A stretch of DNA of 64,000 nucleotides, from positions 1,116,001-1,180,000 of the forward strand of contig JAFEVB010000010.1 of NCBI GenBank assembly GCA_032629725.1. The letters run 5' to 3'. A program made the translations under genes and the position numbers. The notes below the pieces were generated by a model that did not search any database, was not told the DNA's origin, and was given only the letters and a program-made list of their open reading frames with translations. This DNA is from Gremmenia infestans (lineage: Eukaryota; Ascomycota; Leotiomycetes; Helotiales; Hamatocanthoscyphaceae). Shown here piece by piece: positions 43,434 to 53,147 of this stretch; within the stretch, counting starts at the first letter, position 1; each line of letters begins with the position of its first letter.

Positions 43434-44995
43434 ATGGGATCAAACACGAAGCCGCTCGTGGTTATCGGATGGTAGGCTTCTGCCCTAAGCAATTCCTAAA
43501 AGAATAGGTTCTGATTTCATGTCCAGTACACCGATCCAAGGCCACGTAATGCCAATTCGGATAATCGCAAAGGATCTCATTCAACGGGGATATGAGGTGA
43601 CGATAGTCAGTGCAAGCTACTGGCGCAAAGCCTATGAGGATATCGGTTGTAACTTCGTATCCATTAAGGGGGTCCGTAAATTCCATAAAACATTCAAGCC
43701 TCTCGTTTGCACAAATACAGGAGCATCCAAGATCGCATTTTACGCCTCGAGACCTCTGCAGTCCTCAAGACTTTCCAATCGACACTCCATGGGGGGTTTT
43801 TTTTTGATTGAGTATTGCTGACTCTGAGTTTTCACAGTATGGCGACTGGCACGACGGAGTGCTTCATACACGATGGCCTGAAAGGAATTTGCTGCCTCCG
43901 GGACCTGTGCAGCTGGCCTTTGACATTGAGAATTGCTTTGTCAAGTCAATCCCTTCCCAACACGAAGCGATGCAAGAAGCTATGAAGATGCTCACGGAGC
44001 AGCACCCGGGAAGACCCATTGTGCAAGCCTTCGAGGGTGTATTTGAAGGAGGCCTTCCTATCTGCAAGGGGGCTCCTGGCATAAAGCCAACAGCGACACT
44101 CGGAATCGGTGTTATCCCTATGACCCTGTCGAGTATTGACCTGCCTCCGTTCGGTCCTGGCCTTCCTCCCGACACTACACCAGAAGGTCGAGAAAGGAAC
44201 AAAGCAATGACAGAACAGATGCAAAATGTTCTTCTGGCCGCGCCGCAGAAGGCGTTTGTGGAGTGCTTCGAACAAGTAGGCGCCAAAGCTGAGGGCTTCG
44301 TTTTGGACTCTGTGTACCTTTACCCCGATCGCTTTTTACAAATGTGCTCTCCTCATGCCGAGTATCCCAGAAGCGACGCTCCCTCAAGCATTCGATTCGC
44401 GGGTGGACTTGGCAAAGGCAAACGCGATGAGGCTGAGATGCCTGTTTGGTGGCAAGATGTTGTGAACAACAAGGACAAGAAGATCGTAGCCATCTCCCAA
44501 GGAACCCTTGCTGTGAATTTCGCCGAGCTGACCGTTCCAACCATGGAGGCTTTCAAGGACCGTGACGATATCCTCGTAATCGTCGCTCTCGGCAAAAAGG
44601 GGGCTTCGCTCCCGGAGAGTGTTTCCATACCAGCCAATGCTAGAGTCGCAGATTTCATCCCCTTCGATGAACTCCTGCCTCACTCTTCTCTCTTTATCAC
44701 CAATGGCGGTTATGGTGCATTCCAGCACGCTATCTCCAACGGAACGCCGGTCATTGTAGCTGGGACCACTGAAGATAAACCCGAGGTGGCTGCTAGAGCT
44801 GAGTGGTCTGGAATTGGTATCAATCTCCGAACCGCCGCGCCAACACAAGAAGCTATCCACAATGCTGTGGATGAGATCTTGGGAAACCCGAAGTATAAGA
44901 AGAGGGCTATGGAGTTGGAGGCTGAGATGGCATCGTTTGACCCAATAGGCGTCGTTACAAAGACCATTGATGAGCTTGCTGCTGGATCGCAGTGA
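43434..44995 (+). CDS. Family-1 UDP-glycosyltransferase (YjiC/MGT-like)
   Basis: Three exons (43434-43471, 43527-43671, 43838-44995), 446 aa; GT-B fold. What is seen: N-terminal TPIQGHVMPIRIIAKDLI with the catalytic-type His19; GDWHDGVLHTRWPERN and a MTLSSIDLPPFGPGLPPD block shared by this subfamily; then a PSPG-like C-terminal sugar-nucleotide region (ARVADFIPFDELLPHSSLFI, TNGGYGAFQHAISNGTPVIV, AGTTEDKPEVAARAEWSGIG). It probably glycosylates a small lipophilic acceptor in the cytosol. Exon 2 to 3 is unusual: the 166-bp intron has a poor donor (GTCCGT) but a good GCTGAC branch and TTCACAG acceptor, and its removal restores the family sequence. A decayed or alternatively spliced allele is possible. 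Confidence 0.82.
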
Positions 44996-45402
44996 AGTAG
45001 ATGTTGTCAAATGTTTCCGCTATTCGCTAATAAGAGCGGGTGTTTTGGGTCCTAGGATAGAGAATTTTGGACAATGAAATATATTTGTGGAACCTTACCT
45101 TGCCCCCATGACTAGGTATCGTCGAGTGCTCAGTAGAACTCTGGTATACTTCATCTAAGATGTTAGAACCATAACTCGAGTGAGGGATTTCTTATCAAAG
45201 TGGTCCCCAGGAGCCTTCTGTCCATCCCCACTCCGTAATGTGAATCCCTTCCTCTTTCCATAATTCCACTTGCATCGCTACTCGATTTTCGACACTCGGC
45301 CTCTCGCAAACCAGTCTTTTACAGCCGTCCACTACATCGTCCGTCCTGTTTGTTATTATCAGTTTGCATTGCTGATTGGTATTGGAAGAGTTCGCGGCTT
45401 GC
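44996..45402. other. Convergent 3' region
   Basis: About 0.4 kb between the glycosyltransferase and F-box-like genes; nothing else is recognised. Confidence 0.6.
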
Positions 45403-46590
45403 TTACCTTCTACTTAGAATTCCGAGGCTTGTCAATCTTTCATGACCCCATATTGAATACCCAATCCTTCTGAGAGTATCGAATTCTTTGTTGTAAGGGC
45501 TGGGGTGTCTTGACTGTTTCCTAGAACGCATTGCCCAAAACCAGCCGGCGTTGCATGCCTCGACGTCATCATGAAAAGCTGTATCGCCATCGATTTCCAG
45601 CCTCCACGAACTTCTGTCCCGGCTCGGGTGCTCTGTCATTTCTTCCAGGGCTTGACTCAACCCAACCCGCGGCCAGCTTTCGTATCCAATCGCACCCAGC
45701 CTATCCTCGAGCGTACTCGCTACAAACATCGCCTTGAGCTCTGTCAAACTGCGGGACAAGCATCCTTCTATCCAATAGCTCCGCATTTCCCTATGACAGG
45801 TCGTGGAGAACCACATATCACCGTTGTCCCACCTCTGGTGATTCCCATTGGTGAGACCAGGCCCTTCATCTATGAACTCTTCCAGAAAGTCATCTTCGAC
45901 TTGATTCCGAAATGAATTGAGCTTTTCGAGGAGATAAGTCCTTACGCAGAGGAATTCTTCAATTTCCCAGTCTTCAAGACGCTCGAGAAACATTGTAGCT
46001 TGTTCCACCACTGTGATTTGGTTTTCAGGGCGTTCCGGGGCGTAAAATAGTTGACCATAGAGCTCCAGGTAATAAAACGCCCTAGCCAATCGAGATCGCT
46101 CAACTGCTGAGAGATCATAAGATTCGTTGGGCTCAATCATTGCATTGGGAGACCGACGTTGCTCGGGGTGGGTGTAGTTATTGATAATGGCAAGGCGAGT
46201 AGTAGTGAAATTTGAGATAAAAAACTCGACAACATCATGAAATCGACGTAGGCTCTTTGACGTATCTAGAGATAAATCTAGATGGTTCGGAGATTCCTCC
46301 AAGAAGCTTTTCATGAATGAGAGGACCGCAGGACGGTTCCCGCGAGGCTGTCTATGCTGACGCATCTCTAGCACGTCAAATGCAACTGGAAGCGCGGAGG
46401 GCGTTATACAGTTGGTAGTTATATTGGCCAAGATAGCTTCTTTGGAGCATCTGTAGACCTCCAAATGCCGAGGAGATGCCCGTATCAGGGAATGGAGCGT
46501 CTTCCAGTCTGGGAGCCGCTTCAAGATATGACCTTGTAATTCCGGAGGTAAAAGCTCAAAGCGCGATGAAATACTGGTAGTAGGAGTCAT
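45403..46590 (-). CDS. F-box-like protein
   Basis: One exon, 395 aa. Residues about 11-48 read FELLPPELQGHILKRLPDWK and TLHSLIRASPRHLEVY, matching the F-box-like opening found in many expanded Pezizomycotina proteins. The rest is mostly helical and charged, with no repeats I recognise. F-box proteins link substrates to SCF ubiquitin ligases, but for this lineage-expanded class that role is usually untested. The frame is open upstream to 46713; the ATG at 46590 puts the F-box near the N-terminus. It is divergent from the acyl-CoA-binding protein gene. Confidence 0.7.
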   Translation of the reverse strand: MTPTTSISSRFELLPPELQGHILKRLPDWKTLHSLIRASPRHLEVYRCSKEAILANITTNCITPSALPVAFDVLEMRQHRQPRGNRPAVLSFMKSFLEESPNHLDLSLDTSKSLRRFHDVVEFFISNFTTTRLAIINNYTHPEQRRSPNAMIEPNESYDLSAVERSRLARAFYYLELYGQLFYAPERPENQITVVEQATMFLERLEDWEIEEFLCVRTYLLEKLNSFRNQVEDDFLEEFIDEGPGLTNGNHQRWDNGDMWFSTTCHREMRSYWIEGCLSRSLTELKAMFVASTLEDRLGAIGYESWPRVGLSQALEEMTEHPSRDRSSWRLEIDGDTAFHDDVEACNAGWFWAMRSRKQSRHPSPYNKEFDTLRRIGYSIWGHERLTSLGILSRR

Positions 46591-47607
46591 GATACTTGAG
46601 TCTCTCTTCCAGAATCGAATATTCAGCAGAAATCTTAAAGTCGTCCGCGAGGTGAAAGAACATGGGAAGTTTGTCTTCGGTGACTTGCCCGCACAGACAA
46701 AACGACGCAACAACAGTGGTATGGCAGCAACATGAGGCCGCGCTCAAGGACCGCAATACCCACATTCGATATAGCCAACCCGTACCCAGAAGGTAAAATC
46801 CCTTATTTATAAACCTCTTTCAAATGCTGATTGGAAGTTTTCAGAACACATTAGGCCATTGAGACTGGACTCGGGAGACAAATCAGAAACGCTATTTATT
46901 CAACGTGAAGCACTTACTTGCGTATGCCGTTTGTGCTTGATTACCAGGGAGTTTTGCAATGTTTTATGCTTTTTTGGAGTGTAGATTTGTGTTCTGGATT
47001 TGGAAGGAGCTAGATATGAAACCCTGGATGTGTAAATGAATATATGTCTAAATCAATGATGTCAGGAAATTCAAGATTTTGTAAGACGAAATTCCAAGTT
47101 ATCCCTTGGACAAGAAGAACCTTGCTCTCATTATTGTATTTTGTCCTATGCCAATACTTAGTATAAGAGGTGATATATGTACATTGCCCTGCTTCGTCTT
47201 TATATAATAGTGACATGAACAGATAGAGACTAGTAAGGAGAAAGAAACATACTGCCAGTAAAGTTGAAATGTGAGGACTCCGCCTCAAATGATTTCCATT
47301 CACAGAAGCATGAAGGAAGGGAGAGAGAGAGAGAGAGAAATGAATCAAGGCTCGGTCCGTTGATGACGACTCTCGCTAGCGTCCTCGTGCCCCTCACTAC
47401 CGAGTAAATACAGTAAAAACCCCGCCTCTCCTTCCCAACAGAGGCACTTCGAAACAAGCACTGCACACCAGCACACCAAACTCCCACTAAATAACTTTCA
47501 ACTCACACGTCAGTACAAGTACCCTCTTCCTTTTCCCTCCCACAGCCAAGAACACCGATTTACCCATTCCACCAAACGCAGTACATAACCCCCCCATCTT
47601 AATAAAG
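46591..47607. promoter_or_regulatory. Divergent intergenic region, F-box / ACBP
   Basis: 1 kb, with a (GA)9 microsatellite at 47321-47338 and a C-rich leader just before the ACBP start. No gene seen; the frames over the GA tract are shadows. Confidence 0.5.
47321..47338. repeat. (GA)9 microsatellite
   Basis: Nine perfect GA units about 270 bp upstream of the ACBP start. Confidence 0.85.
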
Positions 47608-48079
47608 ATGTCCGCCTTCGATACCGCAGTGGCAGACTCTAAGAAGCTTACCTCCAAGCCCAGCAACGATGAACTGCTAGAGCTCTACGGTACGCCCCGT
47701 CCCATACCCCGTTCACCAGAACGACCCTGATGATATTTTAGGACTGTACAAGGTTGCGACAGGCGAGGATATCTCCAAGGCCGAGAAGCCGGGCATGTTC
47801 GATCTCAAGGTTCGTTTCATTTTCCTCAACAATAATATCCATATCCCAAGAGATGCTGGTACTTATTTCGAATAAATGGATCGGGTTGGCTTGGCTTGCG
47901 ATTGGTGCTGATGTGGATTTGGATGATAGGGCAAGGCGAAGAAGACGGCATGGCAAGCCAAGGTCGACGAGGGTCTTACGTCTGATGAGGCGAAGGAGAA
48001 ATACGTTGCGCTGGTGGAGAGCTTGAAGGAGAAGCTAGGTTATGATGCGGATAAGGTTCCGGAGGCTGTGGGCGCTTAG
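47608..48079 (+). CDS. ACB1: Acyl-CoA-binding protein
   Basis: Three exons (47608-47689, 47742-47809, 47930-48079), 99 aa, close to the usual length. The protein binds long-chain acyl-CoA esters in the cytosol and feeds lipid synthesis. The four-helix signature is complete: FDTAVADSKKLTSKPSNDEL, LYGLYKVATGED, MFDLKGKAKKTAWQAK and YVALVESLKEKLG. Introns are 52 and 120 bp. The second, between DLK and GKAK, lies in the conserved ligand loop. The start context is a C-rich leader with AAAGATG. Confidence 0.95.
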
Positions 48080-48474
48080 GGGGTGTGTTGATTGACTGGG
48101 AGGCGCGCTGCGGATACTGTAGCGCTGCATGATGCGGTGCGAGGGAGGGGAGGGTTGTCATACATGAGGATTTCAGGGACTGGTAGCTAGCTTCAAGGCA
48201 TTGCAAATGTTGCGTTATGCATCCGTGATTTTGGTAGACTCTGAACAATGCTAGCTATGGTATCTATGCTGATGATGCAAGTGAAATATGCCTGCTACTT
48301 GTACAGACTCCTGAAATATGCATATTTACCTATACCCAACCTAACTTCATACCCTCCATGTCTCTCCCAGCCACTACAAATTTGAGTTAGCATTTTTCTG
48401 TTATTGGAACAACAAGACCAGCTGCCATCAGAGCTTTCGAGGGTTTTCAAGAGAGGAGAGGAATGAAAATATGT
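48080..48474. other. Convergent 3' region, ACBP / TDP1
   Basis: 395 bp of 3' flanks; nothing else is seen. Confidence 0.6.
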
Positions 48475-50269
48475 TCATACATCTGGCTCGGTGTAAGACG
48501 CGGTAGCACACCAAGGAATGTCACCCTTCTTATACGGAACTAGAGGAAGATCGTATGGCATCCTTGCTCCAACGACAATCTTGTTCTTTGTTTTCAAGTC
48601 CGCTGGTGGCGAATCTGTCTTGAATGTAGGAATCATCGTAGCATCGTCTCCGTACAATTCAGGCCACACCATGACGCCAACCTCGTAACTACAGACTCGA
48701 ATTTCGCCCGCGGAATTCATCGCCTCGCCCCAAGCTTGTTTCGACAAGTTTGCCGAAGTCACGAGCATCCAGTCAATGGAAGACGTGCTCTTATCTCCAA
48801 AGCGGATGTAGGTCTTGATATGAGGAGCAGCACGTTTCCGTCCGGCATCAGAAACCGGCATCAATGATGCTGCCAAATCGTCAGTAAATAGAGCAGTACA
48901 TAGAGACAGGCATCATACTAGAGGTATGTTGGGCGCCATCTGCAGCCCAGTGACAGAATATTGGCTTCAAATACTGCAACTGTTTGGCTTGTGCTGCAGA
49001 TTGTATTTTGGTGTGAATTGCACTTCCAGATTGATATCCATTTAGACTCCGCCGGACTTCATCTGCAGTGGGAAAAATTACACTAAACTTAGGTTTCGAG
49101 ATCATGTTCTTGGAAGCGCCTAGTGAGCTGAAAAGTGTCTTCTCGAGCCACTTATCAGTTGCACCTAGCGTTGCAATTGATGAAATCTGCAAAACGATCT
49201 CTGGCTCGTTTGTTTTGACGGGTACAGCGCTCAGCACATTCTTCAGTCCAGGCCAGCCCCAAGACGTCTCAGCATCAGTCTCGATATCCTGTTTCCCTGG
49301 AACGCTAGCCACTAGGGCAGCTCGAACGGCGGAAAAGTCGTATTTCGACAGCTGCTCGATTAGTGGTTTACAAATGACTCTTTTTGTATCGTATGCTTTA
49401 AGATAGTTAAGCAAGTCTTTCTTAAACTTAGAGCCGCTACCTATCTTATTAGATTCTGGAAGCGTAACACCGTTGGGTATCTCTGGTAAGAGGGGTGACC
49501 TCCATACCGCTTGAGCCATGTTGGCCCAATCGAAGGCTATCATGTTGGCAGTATGTATGATGACTTGCGCTGTAGCATCATGTCGTATGAGAATGAGCAT
49601 CTTGAATCAGAGTCAGCTAAGCCTCTCAATAGTCTTACACTATTTTCCGAGCAACAGGTAAACATACCTTGGAGTGATGAGTACCAAACATTTCTGGCAT
49701 GAAGGCTGTGTGAAGAGTGATGTTTGGATGATTCGAAGCTTGCAACTACCACCTAATTAGCAAATGGCTAAAAGCAATTCGTATTTTGTACTGTTTATAT
49801 CTAAACATATGAGACACATTGAGTAAACAAAAGTGTAAAGGGGTAGCGAGTGATTACGTCGTACCTTCAAATTTTGACGTGAAGTATCCTCGTGCTTCCA
49901 AAACCCATGAACAACATGGACCTTGACCAGATTTCTCACATCTTCATCAAACGCATCCATAAGAAAGTCCAGGTCATGCAGATAGTTAAACTCCCAGCAT
50001 TCTGCAATAAGTGGGTCCCCAAGGATATTCTTCAGAGAGACGGCATCAACATTCGAGGATTTAGGCAGATCCTGAATCCAGGTGAGTTGGAACGGAGATT
50101 CCATAATCTGGGGAGACTGTAGAGCTCGACGAAGAGGAGGGGGCGAAACCGAGCGATATAGAGTTCTGGGTAAATGACTTCGGTCAGTTGGGAATTCATC
50201 GTCAAAGTCATCGTCCTCTTTATTCAACTTCTGTCTCTTGCGAGAACGCTTCTCAGACGCGTCTTCCAT
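48475..50269 (-). CDS. TDP1: Tyrosyl-DNA phosphodiesterase 1
   Basis: Four exons (50269-49865, 49745-49668, 49600-48919, 48869-48475), 519 aa. Tdp1 removes topoisomerase I peptides from DNA 3' ends. Both HKD half-sites are visible: GTHHSKMLIL (His159, Lys161) and PHIKTYIRFGDK (His405, Lys407), followed by WMLVTSANLSKQAWGE. Other family blocks: WEFNYLHDLDFLMDAFDED, HTANMIAFDWANMAQAVWRS, SWGWPGLKNVLS and a C-terminal MPYDLPLVPYKKGDIPW. The N-terminus is basic (KRSRKRQKLNKE), a likely nuclear signal. The third intron has a TTACTGACG branch site. It is divergent from the Eps1-like gene with 394 bp between starts. Confidence 0.94.
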
Positions 50270-50663
50270 TTTGTCATCCGGTGTGATTATTCAATGCGTT
50301 CCAGAAAAGATTGCGACTGTTGCCTGGGAGTCGCATTAACAGAAATAGAGGGGAGTCACGTGTATGTAATGTAGGGGTGTTGATGTGGAAAGGGCGACGC
50401 CAAAGCCAAGGCGCTAGCGTAGTTGCCGTTCCAAACATGGCAACATCCTCAAAGTGTCCGATAAAGAGAATATCGCGACTCCAAGACCAAACTGCTCTCA
50501 CCATACGCTCGCTTTCCACTAGAGACTTTCGTATCGGGCAGCACCGCGCAATTTCGAATATCTAAAGGTATTGCGGCCATTCCTCTGGCCATAAACTTGG
50601 CCAACGGCGGTCTCGCCGCGCAACGTCAACCTCAGGAGAACTAGAACACTCAAAGCCATCAAC
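50270..50663. promoter_or_regulatory. Divergent promoter, TDP1 / Eps1-like gene
   Basis: 394 bp shared by two divergent genes. TCACGTG lies at 50356-50362, 87 bp from the TDP1 start. No ORF of interest. Confidence 0.55.
50356..50362. promoter_or_regulatory. TCACGTG E-box in the TDP1 promoter
   Basis: A proximal E-box core 87 bp upstream of the TDP1 ATG. Function is inferred from recurrence elsewhere in the window. Confidence 0.45.
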
Positions 50664-52919
50664 ATGCGTCTCATTCCAATCACCCTCCTCTACTCCCTTT
50701 TTGCGACCGGAATAATAGCAGAATCATCCGAAACGGCACTCGGAAGTACAGATGCGACATTAGAATCGACAGATGAAGCCTCAACAGATGTGCCTGAGCC
50801 CTCAGTATTCAATGGCGTCCAAGTGCCACCTCTCCTCGATATGGATGGAGAGAAGTTCAATGAGACAACGGCAGACGGATACTGGTTTGTGAAACATCAT
50901 TCGTAAGTCTCTCTCCGCTATTTTAGATCGTTCGGAGGAGATAGAGTCTGACTTTGGAATCCTTCAGACCATATTGTGGGCACTGTCTTGCAATTGCGCC
51001 TATCTGGCAAACGTTGTACGAGTTCTACTATACCTCGAAGCCTGTTCCTGCGGGCTCCAACGCGGATACCGCATCGTCTTCCATGAATTCCTTCACGCCG
51101 TACTACAATTTTCACTTTGCAAATCTCGACTGTATTGCCTACGGCTCAGCGTGCACGGCTCACAATGTCAACGCGTTCCCTACCTTCATTTTATATAAGG
51201 ATACAGAAGAACTCAAGAGATTTGTCGGTACTAAGGACATGGCGGGTTTGAGTACTTTTGTGGAAGAGGTCCTCGAGACTATTAGGCCAGGCTCACGACC
51301 GCTTGGCGGCCCCGCATTGCCGGAAAAGGGAGATAAGAGTACCAAAGACTACCAAGGCCCCGAACAAGATCCATTGGCCGAGGAGAAGGAGACGAAGACA
51401 TCCCCAACCAAGGAAGCGAAGAAGGAGAAAGCAGCCCCCTCCAAGGTTGCGGCAGCTCTCAAGAAGCCAGCGAAGCCTACTTCTACACCCAATCCTCTTG
51501 GACAATCCATTTCTTTCACCGCAGAAAGCTTCCAAAACTCAGTCACAATGACGCAAGAGCCATGGTTCATCAAGTTTTATGCACCATGGTGTATGCATTG
51601 CCAAGCTATGGCCCCGAACTGGATCCAGCTTGCAAAGGAAATGAAGGGGCAGCTCAATATTGGAGAAGTGAACTGTGATGTTGAATCTAGATTGTGCAAG
51701 GATGTTCACCTACGAGGATACCCAACGATTCTCTTCTTCCGTGGGGGCGAGCGAGTTGAATATGATGGCTTAAGAGGGCTGGGCGACTTCGTTACGTACG
51801 CTAACAAAGCTATCGACCTTGGCGAAGGCGTGAAGGATATCGATGCTGCGGAGTTCAAGGAATTAGAGGAGAAGGAGGAAGTCATCTTCGTCTATTTCTA
51901 CGACCACGCTACTACCAGTGAAGACTTTGCAGCTCTGGAAAGACTGACATTAAGCTTGATTGGACACGCAAAGTTGGTGAAGACGAACAGCGCTCTTCTT
52001 GCCGAACGATTCAAGATCACCACATGGCCTAGACTTTTGGTTTCCCGAGATGGCCGTCCCACATACTATACAGCACTCGCTCCCCAAGATATGCGCGATT
52101 TCCGACAAGTTCTTCACTGGATGCAGTCAGTCTGGCTTCCGATTGTCCCTGAACTTACTGCTTCCAACTCTCGAGAGATTATGGATGGCAAGCTTGTAGT
52201 CCTGGGTATCTTTACCCGTGAGCGACCAGATGAGTTTATTATGGGAAAGAAGGAAATCAAGAGCGCCGCTTTGGAGTGGATGGACAGGCAAACCGCCACC
52301 TTTCAGCGTGAGCGCCAGGAGTTGAGAGATGCTAAACAACTAAGAATTGAAGAGGCTGAAGACCGTAATGATCAACGAGCCCTCAGGGCGGCAAAGAGTA
52401 TTCGCATCAACATGGATAAATCAGAGCAGAAAGAAGTCGGTTTTGCCTGGGTGGATGGTGTCTTCTGGGAACGATGGGTACGAACTACCTACGGGATTGA
52501 AGTCGCCAAGGATGGCGAGAAAGTCATTATCAACGACGAAGATGTAAGTCTTCTATGTGCGATTATTACTAGTCCTGTACTGACAATCACAGCAACGACG
52601 ATACTGGGACACAACTATCAGTGGTAATTTTATCATGCCATCACGAACATCAATCCTCGAGACCATTGGCAAAGTCTCCAAGTCGCCCCCACAAATCAAG
52701 CCCAAGTCCACCATCTCAAGCTTCGAGAAGTTTTTCTTTGACGTCAGAGGCGCCATTTCGGGACATCCTCTCTTGTCTATCGGCATTATCGCCGGCATTT
52801 TACTAGGTGTGTTTGTTTACGGAAGGGGGCGTGTACGGAGGAACAAGGGAGGCTTCTTCAGACTCGATGAGAAGGATGGTCTTTTGGGAGGTAACACAAA
52901 CGGGGGAAAGGTGGATTAG
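50664..52919 (+). CDS. ER membrane protein-disulfide isomerase (Eps1-like)
   Basis: Three exons (50664-50902, 50968-52543, 52593-52919), 713 aa. What is seen: a signal peptide (1-19); a first thioredoxin domain with active site CGHC (83-86); a Lys/Glu/Ala-rich linker (195-250); a second thioredoxin domain with CMHC (288-291) in FYAPWCMHCQAMAPNW and cis-Pro in GYPTILFF; a thioredoxin-like inactive region; and then a charged helix (RERQELRDAKQLRIEEAEDR). A C-terminal TM lies at about 665-682 with a basic cytosolic tail. The two active sites plus TM match yeast Eps1 and fungal TMX-type PDIs that act on membrane-protein quality control in the ER. Intron 1 splits the first active-site region just before CGHC; splicing restores HHSPYCGHC. 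Confidence 0.9.
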
Positions 52920-53147
52920 TGGAGTGACGCTGCTTGTATATTATAGCGGGATATGGGATTGGGTCTCCTTGGGTTTCATATTCAATGTAATTCTTTCATG
53001 ATATAAAGTCTGATCTTTTCATAGATTGCGTTGTGTTGCGTGGTGTCAACGGCCATTTAAAATGCTAAAGAAAGTTGAAAGCACTTTTTATTCCTCGGAA
53101 CCCTTTTGCGCTTTCCTTCCACCAATCCTCTCGCCAACTCTCTTTAC

